This document shows positions 54,533 to 63,942 of a DNA stretch of 64,000 nucleotides, piece by piece. Numbering within the stretch: the stretch's first letter is position 1; the number at the start of each line of letters is the position of its first letter. Made by a program: the position numbers and the translations under genes. The DNA comes from Sphingopyxis sp. Its GTDB lineage: Bacteria > Pseudomonadota > Alphaproteobacteria > Sphingomonadales > Sphingomonadaceae. The stretch covers positions 124,001 to 188,000 of the forward strand of contig NVXM01000003.1 in assembly GCA_002733865.1 (NCBI GenBank). The letters run 5' to 3'. Under the pieces are notes generated by a model. The model searched no databases and was not told the origin of the DNA. It saw nothing but the letters and a program-made list of their open reading frames with translations.

Positions 54533-55525
54533 TTGGATAACCTGACCCACAGCCTCGCCGGTGCCGTTCTAGGGCAAATGGGGCTGAAAAAGAAGACCGG
54601 GCTTGGCATGGCAACGCTGATCATTGCCGCCAATATTCCCGATATCGACGCGGTGGCGACGCTGCTTGATGGCGTCCAGCATTTGGCGATCCGGCGGGGG
54701 ATCACGCATGGGCCGATTGCGATGCTGGTGCTGCCGTTGCTGCTGACCGGGCTCATGATTGGGTTTGATCGCTGGCAGACGAAGCGCGGCAAGCGGCCTG
54801 CGGATCGGTCGCCGATCCACAAGGGCTGGCTGCTGGCGCTGGCCTATATCGGTTGTCTCAGCCATCCGGCGCTGGACTGGCTCAACAGCTATGGCATCCG
54901 CTTGCTCGAGCCGTTTTCGTCGCAATGGTTTTACGGCGACAGCATCTTCATCATCGATATCTGGATCTGGGTGGCGCTCATCGCGGGCTTCTGGGTTTCC
55001 CGGCGGCGGGAGAAGCGGGGTGCCAGCGACTGGCGGCGCCCGGCGTTGATCAGTTTTGCTGCGGTTTGTGCCTATATCTTTGCCAATGGTCTGATTACCG
55101 GCAAGGCGGAAGCGGAGACCAAACAGGTGCTGGTCGACAGCGCGGCCGTGGCGGGTCGTGCGGAGGTTTTGCAGCGGCGTGATGCGATGGTGGTGGCAAA
55201 TCCGGTTCCTCTGCTGTTCTGGAAACGTGAGATATTGTGGCGCGATCGCTCTGCCTATGGGTCGGGAGCATTCGACCTGTTCGGCCATGTTGTGCTGGAG
55301 CCGGAGCACAAGATTCGTGGCAATGCGGACTTCCTGGCGGCTGAAGTGGCGCGGTCGAGCAGGGATGGGGCCGCTTTTCTGTTCTGGGCGAGAATGCCGG
55401 TTGTGACGGCGGTTGGCGATCGTGTCACGGTTAAAGACCAGCGCTTCATGAACCCGCTGATGGGTGACCGGTTTACTGTCCGGGCCAATGTCCACAAAGA
55501 CAGGTTGGAACGTTCTGTTCCCTGA
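54533..55525 (+). CDS. membrane-bound metal-dependent hydrolase-like protein (YdjM/DUF457 type)
   Basis: 330 residues. The start is TTG at 54533 behind TGAGGA. MDNLTHSLAGAVLGQMGL, IPDIDAV and RRGITHGPIAML are typical of the YdjM family, with conserved His/Asp residues at the membrane surface; SHPALDWLNSYGIRLLEPFS follows. About four membrane helices. Family members are annotated as hydrolases on motif grounds only; the reaction is unknown. It lies 14 bases before the photolyase gene, probably co-transcribed. Confidence 0.83.
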   Translation: MDNLTHSLAGAVLGQMGLKKKTGLGMATLIIAANIPDIDAVATLLDGVQHLAIRRGITHGPIAMLVLPLLLTGLMIGFDRWQTKRGKRPADRSPIHKGWLLALAYIGCLSHPALDWLNSYGIRLLEPFSSQWFYGDSIFIIDIWIWVALIAGFWVSRRREKRGASDWRRPALISFAAVCAYIFANGLITGKAEAETKQVLVDSAAVAGRAEVLQRRDAMVVANPVPLLFWKREILWRDRSAYGSGAFDLFGHVVLEPEHKIRGNADFLAAEVARSSRDGAAFLFWARMPVVTAVGDRVTVKDQRFMNPLMGDRFTVRANVHKDRLERSVP

Positions 55526-55539
55526 GTCATTGCAACGGC

Positions 55540-56943
55540 ATGACAAAACCCACAATCATCTGGTTCCGCCGCGATCTGCGTCTGGCGGATCAGGCTGCTG
55601 TCGCGGCAGCCGGTTCCAAAGGCCCGGTCATTCCGGTCTATATTCTCGACGATGAAACCCCCAAACACCGCCTTATGGGCGGGGCTTCGCGCTGGTGGCT
55701 GCATCGGTCAGTGGAAGAAATGGAAGCATGTTTGCAAAATCTGGGGTCGCGGTTGATCCTGCGGCGCGGGCCGGCGGCCGAGCATTTGGCCGAAATTGTC
55801 AAATCAAGTGGGGCGGAGGAGGTGCACGCTCTGCATCATTATGAGCCGTGGTGGAAAAATGCAGAGCGGGCTTTAAGCAAGGCTCTGGGCGATGATGCCG
55901 AGCTGATTCTGCATGATGGCAATTATTTGCTGCCGCCGGCAACGGTCACCACCAACGCTGGCGATCCCTATAAAATCTACACGCCATTCTGGAAGTCCTT
56001 GCGCGAGTATATGCCGCCATCCGATGCGGTGGCCGCGCCAGATAGTCTTGCCGCGCCCGACCGCTGGCCGGATAGCGATGAGCTGGCCGACTGGAACTTG
56101 CTGCCGACCAATCCGGACTGGGCATCATCCTTTGGCGACCACTGGGAGCCGGGGTCCGCGGCAGCGGAAGCCAATCTGGACGATTTCGCGGACAAGGCTG
56201 CGCAATATGATGAAGGTCGCAATCTGCCTTCGGAGCCGCTGGTGTCTCGCCTCTCGCCGCATCTGCATTTTGGCGAGATCAGCCCGGCAAGGGTCTGGAA
56301 CCGGCTGGCGGAGCAGGGGAGCAAGGTTGAGACTTATCTGAAGGAGCTGGTCTGGCGCGACTATGCGCAGAATGTGATCGACCAGTTCCCGCAATATGGC
56401 AGCGAGAGCTATCGCGAGAAGATGCGTGCCTTGCCGTGGCGGGATATGGACGATGAGGCGGTGCAAAAAGACTTCAAGGCCTGGTGCGAGGGCAAGACCG
56501 GTTATCCGATTGTCGATGCCGGGATGCGGGAGCTTTGGGCGACTGGCTGGATGCACAACCGGGTGCGGATGATCGCCGCCAGCTTTTTGATCAAGCATCT
56601 GCTGATCGACTGGCGGGAGGGCGAGCAATGGTTCTGGGACACGCTGGTCGATGCCGATTACGGATCCAACAGTGTCAACTGGCAATGGGTGTCGGGTACC
56701 GGCGTCGACAGCAATATGTTCGTGCGGATCATGGCACCATTGACCCAGTCGGAGAAATTCGATGCCGGGGACTATATCCGTCGCTGGGTGCCGGAGCTGG
56801 CCGATATTGATGATCCCTATATCCACGACCCGGAAGACCATGGCTGCAAGCCGGAGTCCTACCCGGCAAAAATCATCGCGCACAAGGAAGGCCGTCAACG
56901 TGCACTTGATGCCTATGATCAGGTCAAACAGGGCGAGGATTGA
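55540..56943 (+). CDS. deoxyribodipyrimidine photolyase (class I CPD)
   Basis: Light-driven repair of cyclobutane pyrimidine dimers with FADH. 467 residues. The N-terminal Rossmann antenna domain begins TIIWFRRDLRLADQAAV; the FAD domain (about 210-460) has SRLSPHLHFGEISPARVW, WRDYAQNVIDQFPQYG, and TGYPIVDAGMRELWATGWMHNR with the electron-transfer Trp residues. WQWVSGTGVDSNMFVRI lies near the end. It is upstream of an SDR and a CFA synthase gene on the same strand. Confidence 0.95.
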   Translation: MTKPTIIWFRRDLRLADQAAVAAAGSKGPVIPVYILDDETPKHRLMGGASRWWLHRSVEEMEACLQNLGSRLILRRGPAAEHLAEIVKSSGAEEVHALHHYEPWWKNAERALSKALGDDAELILHDGNYLLPPATVTTNAGDPYKIYTPFWKSLREYMPPSDAVAAPDSLAAPDRWPDSDELADWNLLPTNPDWASSFGDHWEPGSAAAEANLDDFADKAAQYDEGRNLPSEPLVSRLSPHLHFGEISPARVWNRLAEQGSKVETYLKELVWRDYAQNVIDQFPQYGSESYREKMRALPWRDMDDEAVQKDFKAWCEGKTGYPIVDAGMRELWATGWMHNRVRMIAASFLIKHLLIDWREGEQWFWDTLVDADYGSNSVNWQWVSGTGVDSNMFVRIMAPLTQSEKFDAGDYIRRWVPELADIDDPYIHDPEDHGCKPESYPAKIIAHKEGRQRALDAYDQVKQGED

Positions 56944-57019
56944 AATCCGCCGCGTGAACCGCTAATAAGTACGCAGAGCAAAAGGATATCAGATCGATGA
57001 ACAAATAGGTCGCCATCGG

Positions 57020-57057
57020 GCAGCATAAATGCTGCGATCCGGTCCGTCGGGCCGGAT
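57020..57057 (+). repeat. two tandem hairpins upstream of the SDR gene
   Basis: GCAGCATAAATGCTGC (57020-57035) is a perfect small hairpin. Directly after it ATCCGG (57037-57042) pairs with CCGGAT (57052-57057). No T-run follows. They end 28 bases before the ATG at 57086 and could structure the leader of that mRNA. Confidence 0.4.
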
Positions 57058-57085
57058 AATATGACACCTATATTCAGGATCTTTT

Positions 57086-57880
57086 ATGCACAGACTATCA
57101 GGAAAATTTTGCGTTATCACCGGTGCTGCTCGCGGCATTGGTAAAGCTATTGCCAAGGCCTTTGTCGACGAAGGCGCGACCGTGCTGTTGACCGATTGTG
57201 ATGCCGAGGCCCTGACGGCCACCGGCGAGGAGCTCGGGTGCGAGACGCTCGCTCTGGACGTCGAGCAGGAAGCTGACTGGGAGCGGCTGGCTGCCTTGCA
57301 CCCGGTCGCGGATGTTGTCGTCAACAATGCTGGGGTGACCGGTTTTGAGCGGGGCTTTGCGCCGCATGATCCGGAATATGCTTCGCTGGAGGACTGGCGC
57401 GCGGTGCATCGGGTCAATCTTGACGGCACCTTTCTGGGTTGCCGCTATGCGATCAGCGCGATGAAGGAAAAAGGCACCGGGTCGATTATCAATATCTCCT
57501 CGCGGTCGGGGCTTGTCGGCATACCAGGGGCGGCGGCTTACGCCTCGTCCAAGGCCGCGATTCGCAATCATAGCAAGTCCGTGGCGCTCTATTGCGCGCA
57601 GCAAGGCTGGCAAATACGGTGCAACTCGATCCATCCGGCTGCAATCATGACGCCCATGTGGGAGCCGATGCTGGGTAAGGGCGAAGCACGCGCTGCTACG
57701 GAAGCCGCCCTGGTCAAGGACACGCCGTTGCGGCGCTTCGGCGAGGCCAGCGAAGTCGCGGCTATTGCGGTTCTGCTGGCGTCGGATGAAGCGGGTTATA
57801 TTACCGGGTCGGAACTCAATATCGATGGCGGAATTCTGGCGGGTTCGGCAGCGGCACCGGGGCAGGCGGTTGAGAGCTGA
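57086..57880 (+). CDS. short-chain dehydrogenase/reductase
   Basis: 264 residues, classical SDR. The cofactor loop [15 protein letters not shown] is near the N-terminus, with Asp (TDCDAEA) after the second strand favouring NAD(H). NNAGVTG, the catalytic Ser in [12 protein letters not shown] and [13 protein letters not shown] (YxxxK) are intact. [16 protein letters not shown] closes the fold. The substrate is unknown. It is 142 bases after the photolyase gene and 64 before the CFA synthase gene. Confidence 0.92.
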   Translation: MHRLSGKFCVITGAARGIGKAIAKAFVDEGATVLLTDCDAEALTATGEELGCETLALDVEQEADWERLAALHPVADVVVNNAGVTGFERGFAPHDPEYASLEDWRAVHRVNLDGTFLGCRYAISAMKEKGTGSIINISSRSGLVGIPGAAAYASSKAAIRNHSKSVALYCAQQGWQIRCNSIHPAAIMTPMWEPMLGKGEARAATEAALVKDTPLRRFGEASEVAAIAVLLASDEAGYITGSELNIDGGILAGSAAAPGQAVES

Positions 57881-57944
57881 ATCAGGGGCTATTTGTGGAT
57901 AGTTCCGCATTGCCAAGCACTTGCCGCTGGTCCATTATGGCGCC

Positions 57945-59195
57945 ATGAATGCACAGGCACCCAAAAGAGGCAAACATCTGCTTGATGCACGCAAGCGTTT
58001 TGGAACCGGCGGTGGCTGGTTGGCGCGCCTGACCGCGCCGGGTTTCCACCGGATATTGGACCGGATCGACGAAGGGCTGGACCACGGAACATTTGAGGGG
58101 CGATTGCCCGACGGAACCACCCGTGTTCTGGGCGGACGCGGCGACGGTCCCAGCGCGCGGATCACGCTGCACAGCTGGAATGCGTTGCTCCGGCTGGTCA
58201 ATTCCGGTTCGATCGGCTGGTATCGGGCGTGGGAAAAGGGCGAGTGGGAAAGCCCGGATCTGGTCGAAGTGTTCGACATATTTACCCGCAATCGCGCCGG
58301 CCTGAAAGACACCGGACGGGCGGGAGGCTTTTTCAGGCTGATCGCCAGGATGCGCCATAATCGGAGAAATAACAACAAGCTCCGGGCGCGGCAGAATATC
58401 CAGTATCATTACGATCTTGGCAATGATTTCTATGCCCTGTGGCTTGACAAGACAATGAGCTATTCCAGCGGCTTATTCGAGAATTATCAGACTTCACTTG
58501 AAGAAGCGCAAGAAGCCAAGGTGGCGGCGATCGCCGAGCGGCTGAACGCCGGGCCCGGCGACATTGCTCTGGAAATTGGCTGCGGCTGGGGCCATTTGTC
58601 AGGGACCCTGGTGCGGAAACATGGTCTGAAGGTGACCGGCATTTCGCTCTCCGACGAACAGACGGCGTGGGCACGGGAGCACCATCCGGAAGCCCAGTTC
58701 CGGATTCAGGATTACCGCGATGTTGACGGACAATATGACGCCATCGCAAGCGTCGAAATGGTGGAAGCGGTCGGCCAGAAATATTGGCCGGATTTTCTCG
58801 ATTGCATTGCCCGCAATCTGAAGCCCGGCGGCCGGGCGGCGCTGCAATATATCAGCATCGCCGATGATATTTTCGACCAATATGCCGCGAGTGCCGATTT
58901 CATCCAGACCTATATCTTTCCCGGCGGGATGCTGCTTTCCGAGAGCCGGTTCCGGGCTCTGGCGGAAGAACGCGGTCTGCAATGGACCGATCAGAATAAT
59001 TTCGGTCTCGATTATGCGGAGACACTCAAAATCTGGCGCGAGCGGTTTGACGCTGTCGTGGACCGCGGCGAACTGCCCGCCGGTTTCGACAATAAATTCG
59101 TCCGCTTGTGGCGCTATTATCTGACCTATTGTGAAGGCGGATTTCGTGGCGGTGGTATCGATGTCGCCCAGGTGACACTGATAAAAGAACGATAA
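57945..59195 (+). CDS. cfa: cyclopropane-fatty-acyl-phospholipid synthase
   Basis: Transfers a methylene from SAM to double bonds of membrane lipids. 416 residues from the ATG at 57945 (TTG at 57921 rejected). IQYHYDLGNDFYALWLDKTMSYSSG is the lipid-entry region; the SAM loop ALEIGCGWGHLSGTLV and VEMVEAVGQKYWPDFL follow. FIQTYIFPGGMLLSESRF and WRYYLTYCEGGFRGGGIDVAQVTL close the protein. The enzyme helps acid and oxidative stress resistance in many bacteria. Confidence 0.94.
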   Translation: MNAQAPKRGKHLLDARKRFGTGGGWLARLTAPGFHRILDRIDEGLDHGTFEGRLPDGTTRVLGGRGDGPSARITLHSWNALLRLVNSGSIGWYRAWEKGEWESPDLVEVFDIFTRNRAGLKDTGRAGGFFRLIARMRHNRRNNNKLRARQNIQYHYDLGNDFYALWLDKTMSYSSGLFENYQTSLEEAQEAKVAAIAERLNAGPGDIALEIGCGWGHLSGTLVRKHGLKVTGISLSDEQTAWAREHHPEAQFRIQDYRDVDGQYDAIASVEMVEAVGQKYWPDFLDCIARNLKPGGRAALQYISIADDIFDQYAASADFIQTYIFPGGMLLSESRFRALAEERGLQWTDQNNFGLDYAETLKIWRERFDAVVDRGELPAGFDNKFVRLWRYYLTYCEGGFRGGGIDVAQVTLIKER

Positions 59196-59209
59196 AACGG
59201 GAGAGAGTG

Positions 59210-60403
59210 ATGAAACTTTTGGGAAGATGGGCGATGCTGGGGGTGGCCTGCATCAGCCTGACCGCGTGCGAACAGGTGCAGAAGGCGGCTGCCAGCGTGG
59301 CTGGTTTGCCGACTGACGAAAATGTGCTGTTCTGGACGCAGGATCAGCGCGACAATGCCTTCCGCCAGATGGAAGTGCTGACCACCACGCGGACGATTGA
59401 CGCGGGTGAAAAGGCTAGAGAACTGCCAGCCGGAAAACCTTTTCCCAAGACGCTGACCACCGAAAATGGCGAAGTCAGTATCGACGAATATATGGCGGAT
59501 CAGCGGCTGGCCGGACTGGTCATCCTGCAGGATGGCAAGATCAGACTGGAAGAATATCGGATGGACTTTGGTCCGGATGACCGCTGGACCAGTTTCTCGG
59601 TCGCCAAGTCGCTGGTGTCCTCTCTGGTCGGAGCGGCAATCAAGGATGGCTATATCAAGTCGCTGGATGACCCGCTGACCAATTATATCCCTGAACTGAA
59701 AGGCAGCGGCTATGACGGCGTTACCGTCGAACAGCTGCTCACCATGACCTCGGGGGTCAAGTGGAACGAGGATTATGAGGACAAGGACAGCGATGTCGCG
59801 CGCTTCAATACGACCAAGTCGAAAGATGGCGTCGATCCGGTCATTCTCTATATGAAAACGCTGGTCAACGAAGCGGAACCGGGTACGCGCTGGCAATATA
59901 ATACCGGCGAGACCAATTTGATCGGCGTGCTGGTAGCAAAGGCGACCGGCAAGTCGCTCTCCGAATATCTATCGGAAAAAATCTGGAAGCCTTATGGCAT
60001 GACCCAGGACGCGGCCTGGGTTCTGAATGACGGTGGCAAGGAGATCGGCGGCTGCTGCCTCTCCGCAACCACCCGCGATTTCGCCATATTTGGTCAATTT
60101 GCGATGAACGGCGGCAAGATCGGGGACAAATATGTCGTTCCAGAGGACTGGTTTGCCAAGGCTGGTACCAAACAGGCGGATATCGGTCGGCCCGGCGCGG
60201 GCTATGGCTATCAGTGGTGGACGTTTGATGACGGCAGCTATGCCGCGCAGGGGATTTTCGGTCAGGGCATCTTCATCGACCCGGAGCGCAAGCTGGTGAT
60301 TGCCGGTAACGGCAATTGGCCGCGCGCGTCACCGGATGACAAAAAGCTGACCCGAAACGCCTTTTACAAGGCGGTGCAGGACTATCTGGATAGTGAAGAA
60401 TAG
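59210..60403 (+). CDS. serine hydrolase lipoprotein (class C beta-lactamase/DD-peptidase-like)
   Basis: 397 residues from ATG at 59210 (GGAGAGAG before it). The lipobox LTAC at about residues 17-20 predicts an anchored lipoprotein. SxxK is SVAKSLVSSL at about residue 138, YxN is YNTGETN, and a third box area is near GYGYQWWTFDDGSYAAQGIF. Family members range from esterases to peptidases; there is no reason to call it a drug resistance enzyme. Confidence 0.85.
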   Translation: MKLLGRWAMLGVACISLTACEQVQKAAASVAGLPTDENVLFWTQDQRDNAFRQMEVLTTTRTIDAGEKARELPAGKPFPKTLTTENGEVSIDEYMADQRLAGLVILQDGKIRLEEYRMDFGPDDRWTSFSVAKSLVSSLVGAAIKDGYIKSLDDPLTNYIPELKGSGYDGVTVEQLLTMTSGVKWNEDYEDKDSDVARFNTTKSKDGVDPVILYMKTLVNEAEPGTRWQYNTGETNLIGVLVAKATGKSLSEYLSEKIWKPYGMTQDAAWVLNDGGKEIGGCCLSATTRDFAIFGQFAMNGGKIGDKYVVPEDWFAKAGTKQADIGRPGAGYGYQWWTFDDGSYAAQGIFGQGIFIDPERKLVIAGNGNWPRASPDDKKLTRNAFYKAVQDYLDSEE

Positions 60404-60416
60404 ACCTTGTTTTACA

Positions 60417-60576
60417 CTTCTCCCGTGAGGGAGAAGGACGCGAAGACTTGCGAACTTGTTCGCTAGTCGCAGCTGGATGAGGGCGTTCTGCGCTTCAGAT
60501 TGCAGAACGCCCTCATCCAACGCCGCCTGATCGCTAAAGCGATAAGGCTCTGTATCCTTCTCCCTCACGGGAGAAG
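60417..60576. repeat. 160-base nested inverted repeat element
   Basis: A perfect 22-base outer inverted repeat (60417-60438 against 60555-60576, with the core CCCGTGAGGGAGAAGGA) encloses a second perfect 17-base pair (60474-60490 GGATGAGGGCGTTCTGC against 60502-60518). The whole can fold into one long stem with internal loops. It lies between the convergent serine hydrolase and SDR genes and codes for nothing I can see. It resembles a dispersed intergenic repeat. Confidence 0.75.
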
Positions 60577-60608
60577 GGATCGCTGCCTCCACTTTGCTGA
60601 AACAGCGT

Positions 60609-61310
60609 CTAGCTGATCTCGAAACGCTCGCCGGTGGCAAAATCGCTGGCGAGTATTTCGACCAGACGGTCTGCGACAACCGATGGCTGCTTGACGCTGG
60701 CCGGATCTTCACCGGGATAGGCGCGCGCGCGCATGTCGGTGCGGGTGCGTCCGGGATCGACAATTGCGGTCCGAATCTTGCCCAAATTGCGCATTTCTTC
60801 ACCATAGCTGGACACAAGTGTCTCAAGCGCGGCTTTTGATGCCCCATAAGCGCCCCAAAAAGCGCGCGGTTTGCGACCGACACTGCTGGTAATCGCCAGC
60901 AGACGCGCGTCCTCACTTTTGCGCAGCATCGGATCAAAACCCGCGATCAACGCTTGCTGTGCAATCAGATTGAGGGTCAGGATCTTGTTGAATTCCTGAC
61001 CATCAATTCCCGGAACCGGGCCCAGTGACCCCAGCATCGCGGCGTTGAGCACCAATATGTCGAGACCCTCCCAACGGCCGGCAATTGCGGTTGCCAGACG
61101 CCCGATACTGTCGCCATCGGTCAGATCGAGCGGCGCGATCGTGGCATGGCCGCCGGTCTGATGGATTTGCTCTTCGATTTTTTCCAGGCCATCGGCATTG
61201 CGCGCGGTAATCACGACATGGGCGCCTTGTTTCGCCAGTGCCAGGGCGGTTGCCGCACCGATGCCGCGGCTCGCGCCCGTAACGAGCGCCAGTTGACCTT
61301 CAAATTTCAT
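60609..61310 (-). CDS. short-chain dehydrogenase/reductase
   Basis: 233 residues from the ATG at 61310 (TTG at 61316 overlapping the purF stop is also possible). Cofactor loop VTGASRGIGAATALALAKQG; the Arg in ITARNADGL favours NADP(H). LNAAMLGSLG, the catalytic ITSSVGRKPRAFWGAYGASKA with Tyr and Lys, and RTDMRARAYPGEDP follow. Substrate unknown. It directly follows purF and may be co-transcribed. Confidence 0.9.
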   Translation of the reverse strand: MKFEGQLALVTGASRGIGAATALALAKQGAHVVITARNADGLEKIEEQIHQTGGHATIAPLDLTDGDSIGRLATAIAGRWEGLDILVLNAAMLGSLGPVPGIDGQEFNKILTLNLIAQQALIAGFDPMLRKSEDARLLAITSSVGRKPRAFWGAYGASKAALETLVSSYGEEMRNLGKIRTAIVDPGRTRTDMRARAYPGEDPASVKQPSVVADRLVEILASDFATGERFEIS

Positions 61311-61312
61311 AT

Positions 61313-62836
61313 TCAATTCGCCGTTTGTTTGAGGCGCGGCAAATCACCGGAAGGCTCATTGTCGCGAGCGGTACCAGAGGAATCAGACCGTTCGTTGAGC
61401 ATGGTCAGCTGATCAGGCTCTTCCTCACCATCGCGGTCGGTGAGGGCGGTCGGATAGGCGCCCGTGAAGCAGGCATCGCAATATTGTGGCTGGATGTCAT
61501 GGCGGTTGTCCTCACCAGCGGCCCGGTACAGGCCGTCAATGGAAACGAATGCCAGGCTGTCAGCCTGAATGAAGTCGCGCATCTGTTCGACCGATTTCTG
61601 GGCCGCGAGCAGTTTTTCCCGCTTCGGCGTGTTCACACCATAGAAGCAGCTGTGCATGGTCGGCGGGCTGGCGATCCGCATATGAACTTCGGCAGCGCCG
61701 GCCTCGCGCATCATCTGGACGATCTTCATGCTGGTGGTGCCGCGCACGATCGAATCATCGACCAGCACGATTTTCTTGCCGTTGACCAGCGGGCGGTTGG
61801 CGTTGTGCTTGAGCTTGACGCCGAGATGGCGGACGCCATCGCCCGGCTGGATGAAGGTTCTGCCGATATAATGCGAACGGATGATGCCCAGCTCGAACGG
61901 AATGCCGGATTGTTCGGCGAAACCGAGCGCTGCCGGAGTACCGCTGTCGGGGACGGGGATCACCAGATCGGCGTCGACCGGGCTTTCTGTCGCCAGTTGC
62001 GCACCAATGCCCTTGCGCACGCCATAGACCGATTTGCCATCGACGATTGAATCGGGTCTGGAGAAATAAACATGTTCGAAGATGCAGGGGCGGGCCTTGG
62101 CATCGGCGAACGGGCGATGGGAACGCAATTCGCCGTTGGTCACGACGATCAGTTCGCCGGGTTCGACGCTGCGGACATATTCCGCGCCGACCAGATCCAG
62201 AGCCACCGTTTCGGACGAGAACACATAGGCTTCGCCGATGCGGCCCATCACCAGCGGCCGGATGCCCAGCGGATCGCGGCAGGCGATCATGCCATTGGCG
62301 GTCATGCAGATCAGCGAATAGGCGCCCTCGACCTGTTTCAGGGCGTCGATAAATTTGTCGAGCAAAGTCCGATATTTGGACGTAGCCAGCAGATGGATGA
62401 TGACCTCGGTGTCGCTGGTCGACTGAAAGATTGAACCATGCCGCACCAGTTCGTCGCGCAAGGTCATGGCGTTCGAGATATTGCCGTTGTGGGCAATCGC
62501 AAAGCCGCCGGATGCAAGGTCTGCTTCCAGCGGCTGGATATTGCGCAATGTGCCGGCACCGGTCGTTGAATAGCGGACGTGGCCGCAGGCCGAATCGCCC
62601 CGCAAGCGATGGATCACTTCTTCGCTGTCAAAATTGCCCGCGACCGGGCCCAGCGCGCGATGGCTGTAGAATTCCTTGCCGTTCCGGCAGGTAATGCCCG
62701 CTGCTTCCTGTCCGCGATGCTGCAGTGCGTGGAGGCCGAGCGCAACCATGGCGGCTGCGTCTTCAATTCCGGCTACTCCGAAAACGCCACACTCTTCCCG
62801 TAGCTTGTCGTCATCAAACGGGTGGGTTGTCAGCAT
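61313..62836 (-). CDS. purF: amidophosphoribosyltransferase
   Basis: First committed step of purine synthesis: PRPP plus glutamine to phosphoribosylamine. 507 residues. The N-terminal nucleophile Cys is at position 16 (DDDKLREECGVFGVAG), implying a propeptide of 15 residues that is removed, as in the Bacillus-type enzyme. HALQHRGQEAAGI, GHVRYSTTG and the PRPP loop VLVDDSIVRGTTS are conserved. It is divergent from hisI. Confidence 0.96.
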   Translation of the reverse strand: MLTTHPFDDDKLREECGVFGVAGIEDAAAMVALGLHALQHRGQEAAGITCRNGKEFYSHRALGPVAGNFDSEEVIHRLRGDSACGHVRYSTTGAGTLRNIQPLEADLASGGFAIAHNGNISNAMTLRDELVRHGSIFQSTSDTEVIIHLLATSKYRTLLDKFIDALKQVEGAYSLICMTANGMIACRDPLGIRPLVMGRIGEAYVFSSETVALDLVGAEYVRSVEPGELIVVTNGELRSHRPFADAKARPCIFEHVYFSRPDSIVDGKSVYGVRKGIGAQLATESPVDADLVIPVPDSGTPAALGFAEQSGIPFELGIIRSHYIGRTFIQPGDGVRHLGVKLKHNANRPLVNGKKIVLVDDSIVRGTTSMKIVQMMREAGAAEVHMRIASPPTMHSCFYGVNTPKREKLLAAQKSVEQMRDFIQADSLAFVSIDGLYRAAGEDNRHDIQPQYCDACFTGAYPTALTDRDGEEEPDQLTMLNERSDSSGTARDNEPSGDLPRLKQTAN

Positions 62837-63012
62837 ATATCACCTGGCTAATCAATGGTGCGGCGGGGATGTGAGCCATATAGGTTTGAAACGGGCCTTT
62901 GTCTGCCCCCAATGTCATAAAATCATAATATTACGCCAAGCAGCCGCGACAGGGGCGAACCATTGCGTCTTTAGCCGTTGCGCGGGACCGGATCGGGCCT
63001 TAATCCACTGCC

Positions 63013-63384
63013 ATGACCAATATTGCCAATGATCGCGAGGCGGGAACCGTGCTCCAGCCAAAATATGATTCGAACGGATTGATCACTGCGGTGGTGACCG
63101 ACGATTCGTCCGGAGAGCTGCTGATGCTGGCGCATATGAATGCCGAGGCCCTGCAACTGACCCAGGATAGCGGTGTGGCGCATTTCTATTCGCGCAGCCG
63201 CCAGTGCCTGTGGAAGAAAGGCGAGACGTCGGGCAATATCCTGTCTGTGACCGAGCTGCGGATTGATTGCGACCAGGACGCCTTGTGGGTGAAGGCGGTC
63301 CCGGCAGGTCCGGCGTGCCACACCGGCCAGCGCAGCTGCTTTTACCGGAAAATCGTCGATGGCGAGCTGGAGCCGGTTGCTTGA
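63013..63384 (+). CDS. hisI: phosphoribosyl-AMP cyclohydrolase
   Basis: Third step of histidine synthesis. 123 residues, single-domain form. [17 protein letters not shown] is the signature at about residues 59-75; [28 protein letters not shown] carries the metal-binding Asp and the zinc Cys. It stands apart from other his genes. Its stop overlaps the start of the next gene (TTGA). Confidence 0.95.
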   Translation: MTNIANDREAGTVLQPKYDSNGLITAVVTDDSSGELLMLAHMNAEALQLTQDSGVAHFYSRSRQCLWKKGETSGNILSVTELRIDCDQDALWVKAVPAGPACHTGQRSCFYRKIVDGELEPVA

Positions 63385-63905
63385 CTCGCTTGTGGCCACT
63401 GGTTCTGGCGCTTGCACTGGCGGCCTGTGCCCAGGAAAAGGTCGATACGGAAAAACCGGCCGAGGAAATCTCCGCCCTTGAGCAGGCCGCTATCGATGCC
63501 GGGGTGATACCCGATGTTCGCAATGTCACGCTGTCCGGCGCCTTTGAAAGACGGAGCGATCTGGGAACCGACCGGTTCTGCGCGGTCGGCAATGACGAAA
63601 ACGGCTATCAGATCGGAATGATCGCGGTGTTTGGGCCGGGAACCCAATGCGAGGGGCTGGGCGAAGCGGAGCGCGATGGCGAAAAAGTACGGATCACGCT
63701 CAACAGCAAAGAAACATGCAGCTTCACCGCCCGATTTGATGGTGTTGAGCTGGAATTGCCCGGGGAACTGCCCGACGGCTGTGCCAGCTATTGCAGCCGG
63801 CGCGCCGGTTTCGAAGGGGTCAGCTTCTACATGATCGGCGAGGGCGACGCGGTTGCGCGGTCGACCACTGGCCGCGATTTCGAGAATCTCTGCCCCGGCG
63901 GATAG
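63381..63905 (+). CDS. hypothetical lipoprotein
   Basis: 174 residues from TTG at 63381, overlapping the hisI stop (a longer frame from 63267 lies within hisI and is rejected). The signal peptide [18 protein letters not shown] has a lipobox LAAC. The mature part has several Cys ([45 protein letters not shown]), suggesting disulfides. No known domain recognised. Confidence 0.75.
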   Translation: MTRLWPLVLALALAACAQEKVDTEKPAEEISALEQAAIDAGVIPDVRNVTLSGAFERRSDLGTDRFCAVGNDENGYQIGMIAVFGPGTQCEGLGEAERDGEKVRITLNSKETCSFTARFDGVELELPGELPDGCASYCSRRAGFEGVSFYMIGEGDAVARSTTGRDFENLCPGG

Positions 63906-63907
63906 CA

Positions 63908-63936
63908 TTGACGTTTACGTTAGCGTAAGCTATAAG
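63908..63936 (+). promoter_or_regulatory. promoter with palindromic spacer for the last gene
   Basis: TTGACG (63908-63913) and TATAAG (63931-63936) are 17 bases apart. The spacer contains an imperfect palindrome TTTACGTTAGCGTAAG. MerR-family regulators bind palindromes inside the spacer, and TTTACG/CGTAAA half-sites are known for branched-chain degradation regulators of the LiuR type; the link here is inference. The expected transcription start, 7 bases after the -10, is the A of the ATG at 63943. Confidence 0.5.
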
Positions 63937-63942
63937 ACGGGC

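Noticed and set aside
54569-55555. 328-codon minus-strand frame opposite the YdjM-like gene
   Set aside because: His/Arg/Pro-rich shadow translation; the plus-strand frame has clear membrane helices and conserved motifs.
59210-60403. Antibiotic resistance beta-lactamase
   Set aside because: Only the broad SxxK/YxN serine hydrolase pattern is seen; lipoprotein anchoring and context fit a housekeeping hydrolase.
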